Source: Mortierella sp. BCC40632
Taxonomy: Eukaryota > Mortierellomycota > Mortierellomycetes > Mortierellales > Mortierellaceae
Direction: 5' to 3'
Assembly (NCBI GenBank): GCA_011634665.1
Contig: WAEK01000005.1
Location: 736,001-800,000, forward strand
Length of the DNA stretch: 64,000 nucleotides
Shown: piece by piece, positions 1 through 10,926 of the stretch
Layout of the letters: each line of letters starts with the position of its first letter
Numbering within the stretch: the first letter of the stretch is position 1
Translations under genes and position numbers: made by a program
Notes under the pieces: model-generated
Told to the model about the DNA's origin: nothing
Databases searched by the model: none
What the model saw: the letters and a program-made list of their open reading frames with translations, nothing else

Positions 1-3000
1 TCGTGATGACACATCTCAGCAGGAACTCGCTGCTGCACGATCAGCTGTATTGGCCACCACGCTAAAAATCACAGAAACAACAAAGACAACATACATGTCA
101 TACCTGAGCGTCTTCAAAGTATCTTCAAAACTTCTGAATCAAGGTGACTTTTTGTGCAGGCTAGAGTGATTGGGTTCTTACAATTGTATTTTACTTTCAC
201 ACCTATAGCAATTCTGCGATCTGAAGTACTCACATGAAGAGCAAAAGCGGTACGAGGTGTATGACGACAAGACCATCCGCTTCTTCACTCAATGCATGTT
301 CAGGAGAACAAAAGTCAAGCATTTCTATCCAAAAAAAAATCTACGCCAATGAACCTCTTTATTTAAATGAGAGCGCGATGCCAGCTGATATACCACTACT
401 CAGCGAACAGTCTATGTCTAGCGGAAGAAGCAAAAAGAATACAGGGACCATACGCACGGTCGACCTTGCTGCATGTATGAATTGTGCGGGTACTGTTTGT
501 TTAATACCACCTTCTAGTTTTACATGCTGACTCAACCTTTGCTTGTAATCAATTAAACCTCTAACAGTGCTTAGGAATGTGAGAGAGGATAGACTTGGTC
601 GCAAAGCATTGGATGTGCCGTGTGGAAAAACAACCATGGAGCAGGCTTTGAAGGCAGTCATCAAACTGTACAGCCTGCAGCGACAGCGTCGCAACAACCC
701 CAACACAGCCAAGTTGGGAGTAGTGCACAAAATCAGGGAAATGATTGACCAATATCATCAACAACTTGTTACAGGCTCATTTCTCGACTCGAGTGACGCA
801 TTCTTCGATTCTATCTTCGCTCCTTCATACGACACGAAACAGCACATCCAACTGCCTCTTGATGCTTGGGAGAATATAGAGGATACGTCTCTGTTATTGG
901 CCATGAGGAACCATCTAGGCTTGGCCATTAGGCATAGCATGATGTTGCGAGATGAAGACCTAAATAACGCTCTGATGGGCAACTTCCTTATGCCGATCGT
1001 ACCCAACAAACCGGGCGGGACCCAAATTGTACACGCTCTGACATTCACGATGAATCAAGGAAAGACCAGCAAAAACGGGAATGTTCAGTACGGCGTTGCA
1101 TTGCGCCATATCGACGTCCGTCGATGCAGTATTGGCTCGCTTGCGTTTTACCTCTTTGAGAGGTGGAGGGTAAGCCATTGTGTAATTTTTGTCCATTGCT
1201 AAGTGTCGTCTGCATAATGCTCGAGATGGCAATAATCAAGAATTCTCTTTGTTGTGGCGGATTAGCATCCAGAGGATATACCAAATTTTATGGATGCAAG
1301 TTTCCTTAGAGCTGTCTTGGTCCACTCAGGACCGGACATTGCTCAGCCGATTCTGTGCCAGGCGCAACATGACATAGTCAAGAAAGCATACCTACAACAA
1401 GGACTCGACATCAGTAACGCTACTCATGGTGGACGGCATAGCGGGGCACTGGAGGCTCAGAAGATGGGCGTCTCAGCACATAACATCCAAGTCGCTGGAT
1501 GTTGGTCTGCCGGTTCTGGACACATGCACCGGCAGTATCTTGACAGCTACCCAATCGACACAGCTTATGCGCTTGCAGGGTTCATGGATCATCCACTTCA
1601 CCTCCGACGGTGCGAGGCGCACCCATGCAATGAACTCCAGACGCATGTTTTTCCATTCGTCGAAACGGCTCTTTTCAGTGAAGGGTCGATCGAGCGTCGC
1701 AAATGGGTCAGAAAATGCAAAGAAGCCATGGAAGAGACAGTTAGCGAGACCAAGGTACCCTATCACTCTATCAACATCTAGCCATTAAGAGATCTGAATG
1801 CAGAAGCCTGTGGCGAGGATAGCATGGATCGATACACCCAACAACAGCACTTTCTACTTATGCTCGTGCGAATGAGGCGGATCATTTTACAGGATGCAGC
1901 GGAGTATCTATGTCGGTTTGGCGATCTGAGTCATCCCCCATTGCAAAAAGACGTCTTCTACAGTTCAGCATTTAAAGAGTATCAAGAGAGTGTCCGTGAG
2001 TGTTTGAGTCGACCTGAACCAATAGAGATCGAACAGTGGCCAGTAGAGAGCATCCAGGCCTTCAAGCACACTGAGGAATCGATACATAGTCTCCGGCGAG
2101 TAGTTCAGCAGTGTCGTGTTGAGCACAAGGCTGCGCTGTCGTCTATTCAACAAAAGTTGTCGTCTATTTAACAGGAGCAGCAGGGTTTCAAGCACGAGAT
2201 GGAGCAGCATTGGAGACAAGAAACAGAGCAAAATCAACGGCGAGATGAGGAAATACGGCAGGCCTTTGAACAAGGGCATAGGCAGAGTCAGCAAAGCATA
2301 GCGGTAACAATGGCACATTTGAATCAAAGTATGACGATGATGAAAAGGACCATAGCCATGATGCTGTTGACTCAGGACTATCCAGGAGACTTAACACCTC
2401 ACCAACAGAACTCTGCACATGGGTTGTCGGCAGTTTCACATCAGACACCCTTTTCTAGCGACGTATCCAGCCTTCGCCAACGTCTTGCCGCGGCTCTCTC
2501 AGAACCTGAGCCACCCCTTCCCTCGCTGTCAACTACATATCATCCAACCACCCTTTCACCTTTTTCTCAGCTTTCTCTCTCTCAGTCTTCGACCCAACCT
2601 TTACCCCAGTCCTCTCCTCAACCCTCTCTTCCTCAGCCTTCTCTACCTCAGCCTTCTCCTCAACCTCCTCTACCTCGGTTTCAGTCGTCTCTTCAACCTC
2701 CACATCAACAAGCCTTGTCGCGGGTGCAGCCATCAAAGCCCAGCGTCCCTCTCAAACAGCGCATCAGACGAATTAAAGAAGGTAGGGTCACTGTGCTTGA
2801 TGTTTGGAAAGAGCACCATCTTCTTTGCGAGGAGTATGGTGATGAAGTCAAGAAATCAAAAACGCTACGGAACAGAGCTGTTCTTGTGAAGGGGATCAAG
2901 CGCATAGCTGGAGAGGGCCATCTGAATAATCCAGGGGCTGTAAACGATGCCATAAAGCAGCTACAAGAAGTCATAGACAAGCAAGGAAGTGATGTGCGTA

Positions 3001-3049
3001 GTGTAAACGAGCTCGTTGACTTTGTGAGAAAACGAAGAAAATGAATAAA
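1..3049 (+). mobile_element. Crypton DNA transposon, degenerate, 5' part beyond window
   Basis: The interval encodes the diagnostic Crypton pairing: a tyrosine recombinase of the Ndc10-like fold followed by a C-terminal GCR1_C DNA-binding domain. Cryptons move by site-specific recombination through a circular intermediate and lack terminal inverted repeats, so no ends can be drawn from sequence alone. The right limit is set at the stop codon (3042-3044), which overlaps an AATAAA at 3044-3049. The left end lies outside the window. Two in-frame stops indicate that this copy is inactive. Family assignment is confident; element boundaries are not. Confidence 0.8.
2..3044 (+). pseudogene. Crypton tyrosine recombinase / GCR1_C protein, broken by in-frame stops
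   Basis: Likely exons are 2-118, 209 to about 313, about 568-1169, and 1266-3044. The introns 119-208 and 1170-1265 (phase 0) have clear GT...AG ends; the junction between about 313 and 568 does not keep frame and is unresolved. The early exons give the N-terminal SAM-like region (TYMSYLSVFK joined to QFCDLKYSHEEQ). The catalytic core shows the family signature: Arg at 1104 in LRHIDVRRC, His-x-x-Arg as HGGR (1425-1436), Trp at 1503 and nucleophile Tyr at 1536 in RQYLD. After 1781 come a family-typical segment (LVRMRRIILQDAAEYL), a Gln/Ser/Pro-rich linker, and a GCR1_C domain at about 2749-3041 (IKEGRVTVLDVWKEH). TAG at 1779-1781 and TAA at 2169-2171 interrupt one otherwise continuous frame. 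The catalytic residues look intact, so the stops are the main lesions seen. Confidence 0.8.
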
Positions 3050-3525
3050 CACGATCATCCAGTGCGTTGAGTACGCATATTTCCTATGAAAAGTGTGGTA
3101 TTCTGAAGATTTCGGTGTAGGCCTTTCTTGAAGGATTTCTGCCTACCTCCTTCTCCTTTCCCTCCTCCATCCCAACATTTTTTTCTCCAACATAATCAAG
3201 CGCCATCACGAAATCAAGATCCTAGAAAAGAATGTCTTGTTCCGTATACTATTCGCTGAAAAACAGGCCACAGTATAGGATGAAGGCATGGCTTGCGAAA
3301 GCTCCGTGCTCTTCAAACAGAAAGGGTGGCTCCCTCCTCTTCCGTGTCGTGGAAGTCTACCAGCGCGGCTAGTGGTTGCTCTTCTCTTTAGGTCCCTACT
3401 GTGGAAGTAGACTATTTATGAAATGATTCTTTGGTACAGTTTGCAACAGCCCGTGATTCTGCTCCAGATAGAATCTTTCTTTTCTTTTCTACAATGACTG
3501 AGAAATATATGAGGGCCGTTAACTT
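3050..3525. other. Spacer after the Crypton, no gene seen
   Basis: No reading frame in this stretch looks like a protein, and no RNA gene or repeat was recognised. It is moderately AT-rich with short T tracts (3177-3185, 3477-3490). Confidence 0.5.
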
Positions 3526-3918
3526 TCATTATTTCTCACAACTGTTTCTTTGACCCCGAGGGATGAGTCAACCAACCTGCTCCTCATGGAGCACAAGTTT
3601 TTAGGAAACGAGATGACCGAATGTGTCCGCGTCCATGGAAACAAATTCGAGAGCAAGTGTTTGCACTCACTCTACAAAACCACAGGCGGTTACGAGTGGC
3701 TGGTTCTTCGGTAAGATGGAGCTACCATGGCCAACGACTGTCAATAGATCTACTGCAAGGTGAACTGAGGCCCCAACAATGACAAAACTGAGTGGATTAA
3801 TGTTGCTACCAGAGAAGATCACTCTTTAGAGAGAAGGGATTGCCAGGGCGACACAGTATCCTTATTTACCCATGACTCCTGCATTCATCAAATCGGAGCA
3901 AATGATTCAGCTGTTTAG
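3526..3918 (+). pseudogene. Possible decayed Cys-containing protein gene
   Basis: One frame reads continuously through about 130 codons apart from three stops: TAA 3712-3714, TAG 3745-3747 and TGA 3766-3768. The residues between and after the stops keep a protein-like character, with scattered cysteines (TECVRV, ESKCLH, NDCQ, YCKV, RDCQ, DSCIH) and segments such as TTGGYEWLVL and DKTEWINVATRE. Each stop could arise from a single C-to-T change in CAA, CAG or CGA. No family was recognised. Another frame is also open for about 70 codons here, so the coding reading is only a suggestion. It could be a relic of a small secreted protein or part of a transposon. Confidence 0.25.
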
Positions 3919-4876
3919 CTATTCTTTTCATAATAAAGGCTGAAAGAACGAAGCAATGGTCATTGCTTTTTTACTTCAATTCTCAAAAAAAAAACTCCTG
4001 GCCTAGGCTTCGCTATGGTGGTCAGCGAACGACGTTCAAAGGCACCCTTAGCACCCTCGCCCTTCTGTTTCGATCTTGGTACTGGAAGTAACTCTCAAGT
4101 AACCAAGGGTTCAATATGCATGACTGGTACTAAATAGCCTGTTTTGTGGTGCTGACAGATTGAGACGAAAAGTTGAGAACTCACTACATGTACTGTACTG
4201 CTCTTGTTCATAGTCTATCAGATTCTGGCGTCACTCGCTTCCCAGGGGATCACTACAGTAAGCCGACTAAGAAACGTCAGCTCTATAGGCCTGTATAGCA
4301 AGCATATTGGCTAAGCTGTCACTATCTCGTTGGGATAGTTCAGCAAGTTACTATCTTCTTGGCGCTAAACGCAATGGTTACTTCACTAATGAAAAAAAAA
4401 AAAGAAAAAAAAAAAGGTATGCCGTCATTGACCCTTTCTACGTGATGTGTGCTTCCACAACTGGAGAAAGATATCACTACTTGAAGGAGAACAGACTTGT
4501 TCGAAGGAGGCTTTGAACTCCGTCTCTGGACAACTCAAAAGGTCTCAGATAATTCAGGCACCTTTGCAGGCGCCACCAGGCTTCTCTGGCGCACACACCT
4601 TGTAGCGAACCAATGGCTCGCTTGGATTACGGATGCCATCACCCAGATATGAAGGCCTCTTTCTTTTCTCCTTTTTTTTTTTTTTTTTTATGCATTGATA
4701 CCTGCTCACAACGGCTTCGGCTTTCCCTGTAGAACGTGTCTTCCAGTAGATCTTTTTTTGGGAGATTACCTTGGACATCATCTTTTCTCCGCAATCCTCT
4801 GCTGCCATGACATATTGGCCTCCTCCATTGGCCATCCTTTCCTAGAGACTCTCTCCCACAGCTCTTGACGAGCTTA
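3919..4876. other. Spacer upstream of the DPBB gene
   Basis: No gene was recognised. There are A-rich tracts at 4389-4415 and a T run near 4672-4689. The last 150 bases should contain the promoter and leader of the gene starting at 4877, but no TATA-like element stands out. Confidence 0.45.
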
Positions 4877-6232
4877 ATGCCCATGTCCTCATCATCCCAT
4901 TCCCGCGCCGAAAGAGGTGCCGACGCAGCCAATTCAAGACCTCAGCCTCGACTCCCTTCAAAGTCTCTGCGATCATCTAGGCTCCCTCCTGGACCCGCAT
5001 TGACTTCGCCTATTTCTCCATCATCGCCTTCATCTCTTTCATCTCTACCCTTCTCATCCACACCGCCTTCAAATGATACCCCAGTCCAACTCTCCCATCT
5101 CCGTAACCAGAGCCATGGACGGACATCTCGGCCTTCCCCAATCTTAGATGGCCGTCCTTCCGATGATACCCATACGATTGACTTCCGAGCCGGGCCCGAC
5201 TATGACAGAACCCATCCTCTTCCAGAGCTCCCTCCTCTCCCTCCTGCCAAATCCTTTCGCCACAAGATTGATGTCACAAAACCACCTCCTCCACCGTCTC
5301 GACAGGCAACGTTTCTCGAAAATTGGATCGTTCGACACCCCAAAATTGATCGTCATCGTCGTCGCTTTGCCATCCTGGTTGGCTGTGGCGTCTTCCTGGT
5401 CATTCTTATTATTACTTTATTAGCAGTATTCCTGGGACGTAATAGCTCAAATGGAGGAACCCTCAATCCTGGTCTTGGCGGCGACTGGGGAGACGGAGGA
5501 GGAGGTGGTGGTGGAGACTGGGACGATGGTTCCTATACACCTGCAGATGTGGTTCGAAAGTACAACAAGGGCAAACAACGACCACCCATTAACCGAAGCA
5601 ATGCTCCTGGCTGGAAGAATAATGGACAGGGCGAGGCCACATATTATGGTATCACAACATTTTCTTTTTTCTCTTTCTTTAATAACGCCCATGTACTTGG
5701 CCGGACCTGACCGGCTCCGTTTTTTTTTTTTTCAAATGTTCCTGACCTGGCTCACTAACGTGACGACTGTCTCTCATTTTGAAAAAATCAAAAAAATAGA
5801 ACCCTCCTTGCGGTCAGCCACAGGTGGGTTCCAGCCTGGAGCATGCGAATTCGAGTTCATCAACTCGGTTTATGATCATATCGCTGCTCTGAACAAGGAT
5901 GACTTTGGATCCTTTGCTCGTAAAAGCAATTCGCCTGCCTGTGGACAATGCCTTCGAGTCGTTGGTCCCAAGGGCACAGTCGATGTCCAAGTTGTAGATA
6001 TGGTAAGAGTTCGATTTCAAAACCAATTCGTTGTTCCTATGAAATCAACAAACGAACTATTGTTATTTTTATTTTATACAAAGATATACCAACAATTGCA
6101 TGCCTTTTCTTTGAATAATCTTAGTGCCCGGGATGCAAGTCTGGAGATCTTGACCTAACACCCTCAGCCTTTGCAGAGATTGCTGATATTTGGCGAGGCC
6201 GAGTTCCAATAAAATGGCAGCGCTGTAGCTGA
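4877..6232 (+). CDS. Membrane-anchored double-psi beta-barrel (expansin/RlpA-like) protein
   Basis: Three exons, 4877-5648, 5800-6002 and 6125-6232, give 360 residues; both introns are GT-AG and keep frame. Residues 1-165 are Ser/Pro-rich with no signal peptide. Basic residues (RHRRRF) then precede one transmembrane helix at about 175-195 (LVGCGVFLVILIITLLAVFL), followed by a Gly/Asp-rich linker and the barrel domain from GEATYYG to the end. The barrel carries the family hallmarks: GACEFEF, AALN, FG, ACGQCLRV, VVDMCPGC and GDLDLTPSAF, ending in VPIKWQRC. Relatives (loosenin, barwin-like and expansin domains) act on cell-wall polysaccharides, often without hydrolysis. The positive-inside pattern implies a type II membrane protein with the barrel outside, possibly acting at the wall. 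There is no carbohydrate-binding module. The ATG at 4877 is followed by a second in-frame ATG at 4883; either could be used. Confidence 0.85.
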
Positions 6233-6235
6233 GCG

Positions 6236-6241
6236 AATAAA
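6236..6241 (+). terminator. Candidate poly(A) signal of the DPBB gene
   Basis: AATAAA lies four bases after the TGA stop of the double-psi beta-barrel gene. A T-rich (TTTC)n stretch follows at about 6340-6375. Position and motif fit a polyadenylation signal, but no cDNA supports it. Confidence 0.35.
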
Positions 6242-6567
6242 CCTCACTAGAGAGTAGACTATCACTCATTCACTTGGAAAGGGAAGAGAAGCACATCTCT
6301 CACTCAGAGGAATTTCAACGTTTTGGTGCCTGTGGGCCATTTCTTTTTTCTTTCTTTCTTTCTTTCTTTCTTTTCTCTCTGAGGAATTGCCATTGTTGAA
6401 CAAAGCACCCTAAAGATTGCGTAGATAATCGAGTGTATTCTATGGCCAAACTATTGAGTGAGATGCCATGCTGTTTTTAAGGTCAAAAGAATCGTCTCTC
6501 TTTCTTTGACTTGAATAAGATGGCATCGAGAAACATATCCGAAAATCTGCTGTATTAATTTTCGAGT

Positions 6568-6568
<1 letters not shown>

Positions 6569-6617
<49 letters not shown>
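6569..6617. repeat. A20 run followed by (GA)n
   Basis: Twenty adenines are followed directly by about 14 GA dinucleotides in the spacer after the barrel gene. Confidence 0.9.
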
Positions 6618-6619
<2 letters not shown>

Positions 6620-9600
6620 GAGACAACATAATTCTTGGAAAGCTCTGTGTGAAGGGATGACTTCCTTTCTCAGCCGCGCATAGCGATGACTATTCAGTAC
6701 CCAATAGGCAATCTTTCAGCGGAGGTAACTATCTAACCCTCTCATGCCACTTAGTCATTGTGATCCATCAAGCCTAGGATATGTTACGCGCAGAGTCAAC
6801 TATCTCCACGTGGCTGTTGCCGTGTGACTATGAATAGTAGTCAACGAACCATTGTCCGCGCTCACGAACCCCCCCTCTCTTCTTCGTAGATCAAGACGTT
6901 GATTTCAAAAAATTGAGAGAAGAGCATGGCTGATTATTGTGAGATGGTAGGTGGGTAAGCAATTTACCGGGCGATGCAAGAGTGCAAGAAAGGGCTGTTT
7001 TCTTCGATTGGCTTGTGGTCCCGCGGACTGGAAATTTGCGATATTCAACCATAATTCGCAGACTTTCTTGGTTCCGAGAATAAACCTGCAGCGCCCCATC
7101 CCTTTGTTCATTCGTCTAATCTCTATGCCCATTTACTCCTACCATCCTTGACTGTCATAGATTTTCCTATCTGTTATATCCTACTCCCTCTGATAATCAC
7201 TTTTATTTATCCTTGCCCTTTGGGCTGCATGGTTCATTTTTTTTTTTGGGGGGGATCAAATGTAGGAATGTGTGTTGATGCTTTCACAGCGTCTATTGGA
7301 AGTAGAGTTGGAAACATAACAAGCTGAGGCTGTGAGAGCCAATTCTTTTGAGCCAACAGGAATCTCGGGACTCAGATGTCGATGCGGAGGCTCACTGGGA
7401 TCCGTCATCTTCGGTATGACTGATCGCTCGCACGAAGGAAACTGCGGATTCCCAGTCGTATCGGAACAACAATCTTACTTTTTTTTTGGGAAACGCCATC
7501 CTACAAGAGTGTCATTGTCATCTAGACCCTCCATCTGCAACAAAGTAAAGCCCACTGTTTGTTTATGTGCGTGTACTAGTGTGTGTGCGTGTGTGAGTGA
7601 GCGGGGGAAATTTGTGTGGGCAATATGTTGATAATCTAAGTAACAATGGGTTGCCCGAAAAGAAAAAGAACCATCCAGATTTGGATAGAATCCTGGTGGT
7701 TGGGCAAATCCAAAATCGTGGAGAGCCCTTTCTCACAATCCTCAAGCAGCACAGGTGTACAACATGAAAACCCTTTAAACAATGACTGGCTGCCGAGACA
7801 GGTTCCCATGAGTAGAACAAGGGCATTACTGCAAAATAGCATGTGTCCGCATGGATATCTATCGGTCAACATGCTTCCAAAGGGTTTCACCAGCTCGGCT
7901 ATCCTCCGCGCGAGTCTATGTGCATTAGAGTCTAAGAACCATTGGCAATATGCCTCTTCTCACTTTCCTCACTGTAATCCTTACGCCAATGGACAACCCA
8001 CCGGGGCTTTTTTTTTTTTTATTTTCTTTTTGCAATACCCAAGAGAAGTCATATCCGGCAGAAGAACGATAAGGACGGCGCTAAAGTGCTCAAAGATGAA
8101 GTATAACGTGCCTGTAAGCGATCACACAGAGGAGCCTCACCCCCAACTCAACCCACATTCCCAGGGGATTGATCCGAATGGTGTCATGCTCTCAGGCCTC
8201 CGTACTTGAATTATTAGTCTAGATTAATGCAAATGATGCTCAAAGACAGCCTCATGGCGTGGGAATGCCAATCCCCAGGGATCAAAAGCTGAGCAAAGCA
8301 CCTCCATCTGCAAGGCCACGAACTAACTAGGCTATATGAAAAAGCCTTCCCACCAATCTCCCCACGCTTTAGCTCTACGCAGTCTTTACCCCGGTCGGGC
8401 TTCTCTTTGGCCAAGGATGATTCTGTTAGGATGAGACGCTATTTGCTCTCCCATCTTGCCTGCACCTGCTCCCCACCTTCTCCTTTCTCTCTCTCTCCCC
8501 TCGATCACGCTAGAGAGAGAGAGAGAGAGAGCGAGAGAGCGAGAGAGCGACCCGTGGGTAAGTACCTCGTATGGTGATGATCCACCATTTGGGTTTTCCA
8601 GAGACACGCTTGCTGGGAAGAAGCCCGACGGGTGAAGAGAAGCACAGGAGAGAGAAAATGAGGGAAGGTTGGCGGGCCTGTCTCTCCCCTCTCTTTCGCT
8701 CGATCGGGTAAGCTCCTGAGCAATAAGGGACTGAACGAAAAAGGCTCGAATCTCCGTCAGGTGGGCGAAGACAGTGACAAGAATGGAACTTGGATGTCCG
8801 CTCCATTAAAAAAAACGAGAGAAAAGAGAGAAGAAAAAAATTCCCGGGAGCAGCAACCGAAACCATAACCTGTACTGGAGGTACGTATTTTTTCTTTTTC
8901 AGCCAAAAAGACAGCCAGGTGAGTGGAGGAGAACAAAGAGCGAGTGGAAAGCGACAGCATGTTCAAACAGAGACAAACAGCAATGGGGACTGGATGGCGT
9001 GCTGGACTTGGTTCTTTGTCTCTACACACCCGGCTTCCTTTTCAAGCGGCGACGAAACTTGCTTCTCTGCTCTTGCCCATGACTGGCCAGCGAGACGCCT
9101 TTGCTCGAGACCAAGGAAGGGCAGGGAATAAATTTGAACGGAGGGAAAGGAGCCGCTTGTCCAGGGGCGGACAGTCCGCAAAAGAACGGATGGCCCGCTG
9201 GAAACAGATCCGATTCGAATGCAAGGCACTCTGAGCAAGACAGGTACATGATTTGCGTTCGGATCCACTGCTCCAACCATATGATAGCAGGTCCTTTCCT
9301 TTTCTTCTTCTCAGGAGCGATAAGCCATTGCCCTGCCCTCCTCTGGCCCTCTTCTTCCTCTCTTGTTACCAAGGCCGCAGTTTCTTTACGCCAGTTCCTC
9401 ACCTGTGGAGAGGCATTCGGATGAGGATAGGAAAGATAAAGTGCAAGCATATGGATACTGCGGGCGGATAAACCATCACCATGAAATGATCGTGTTGTTT
9501 GTAGTACAGGCGCAAGGTATGAACAGAACGATCTGCGGATCCCCCTGCTCCTCTCTTACTTGATCTGTATTCTGGTACACAACTATGCAACACGACAACA

Positions 9601-10727
9601 GAGGAGGCGGTGATGGATGGACGCCGTCTTCCTCGGCGGCAGTGCCATGTTCTCACGCCCTCGCGCGACTCCTCGCCCAAAGATTCGTCGCTTGGCCTTA
9701 GTCTACTTCTTCCCCTCCCACCTTCCTCGCCGTCCGCAGCGAGACATGCTCCTGTGTGCTGACCAAGGTCTCTTTAGCGTTTTTTTTTTTTTTTTTTTTT
9801 TTTGCGCAATAAACTCTACTTTGTAGCACAATGTAAGGGTAGTGTCCCGGAAAAGAACCGAGTGTCCTCTGACACTACCACGCCATGGCACTGCTGCCGT
9901 TGGCTGGCTCACTTCTTGTCCTTGTTTGGGGTTTGGGTTGACCATGCTCTCTTACTTTTAGATCTGGGACAGAGTTGGTATGTAGCATCAACGGGTCGAC
10001 ATGCTCACGCGCAGCACCGTACCGATCCAATGGGACCCCTTTCCATTTTTTTTTGCTGTTCGCTGTTTTTTGCAGGAACCAAGGTCCCCTTCCCCAGCAA
10101 TGGTTGAGTGAACACCTGACAGGCCAGATTACCTGGCAGATCTTTTCTCTTTCTCTTTCATTGCTTGCCACACGACACTCTTTTGGAAGAGCAACGGAAG
10201 GCTGCAGGTAGACTACAGGCTGCAGACGACCAAACAGGCCAAGGAGGATCGGTTTCTGAAATCGATTTGCGGCCACTGAACTCTCTTTTTGGCCAAAACT
10301 AGTCTATCAAGGATAGGACAGTTGCAGGGAAGGGGGCGCTTCCTGGGAAACTCGGCTCTCGCGCTTCCTCTCCCCCCTCTACCTCAATGACCCCCACCGG
10401 CCGGACACAGAGCAGGTCCTTGCCTGTCCGTCCGTCTGCAGGTCCGTTGGCAGTACCGAGACCACGCAGACGCAATCCAGCTGCTTCATGCTTCATCTCA
10501 CCCACGGGTGTCCTTACCGAGAAAATGAAAGAAAGTAAAAATAAAGAAAAGTAAAGTAAAGGACATGACCGGGACGACATTGGGTCAGAACAGGAAGGAA
10601 TTGAGCAAGCTCAGACGCCTTTCACCCTCGGGGCAGCTGCCGGTGACGCACAACGAGGAACGGCCACGGTGTCTCGGCCCGTTCATTAACAGATCCCCGC
10701 CGAACCACGTTCGTTCATTTGAGGAGG

Positions 10728-10737
10728 CTTTAAATAC
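10728..10737 (+). promoter_or_regulatory. TATA-like element and pyrimidine tract of the OPT gene
   Basis: CTTTAAATAC sits about 190 bases upstream of the OPT start codon and is followed by dense T/C tracts to about 10905. A TATA-like box ahead of a pyrimidine-rich leader is common in strongly expressed fungal genes. This is a motif-and-position inference only. Confidence 0.4.
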
Positions 10738-10926
10738 CCTTTTCTTCCCCAGCTTGCCCTCCTTTTTTTTTTTTTTTTCTTTTCTCTTTGCACCTGCCTG
10801 CCTTTCCTGCCCTACCCTATACCTTTTATTTTTTTTTTTTTTTTTTTTTTTTATACTTTTATTTCCTCTTTCTTTCCTACTTCTCTCTCTCCTTCTCTTC
10901 TGTCAACTGCTGGCAATAGAAGAAAA

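Larger units (their letters stand above)
6233..10926. other. Long intergenic region without a recognisable gene
   Basis: About 4.7 kb between the barrel gene and the OPT transporter gene. It contains an A20-(GA)n tract (6569-6617), GA/CT tracts near 8480-8550, T runs (9780-9803, 10764-10780, 10829-10852) and G/T-rich sequence (7560-7610). Open frames are short, overlap on both strands and match no family. The last 200 bases hold the OPT promoter. Confidence 0.5.

Noticed and set aside
1754..1781. GT...AG interval that would remove the first Crypton stop
   Set aside because: At 28 bases it is too short for a spliceosomal intron, and its removal would shift the frame.
7646..8209. 187-codon open frame with ordinary composition
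   Set aside because: No domain, poly-Phe from a T run in the middle, overlapping minus-strand frames and no splice context. Chance is the simpler reading.
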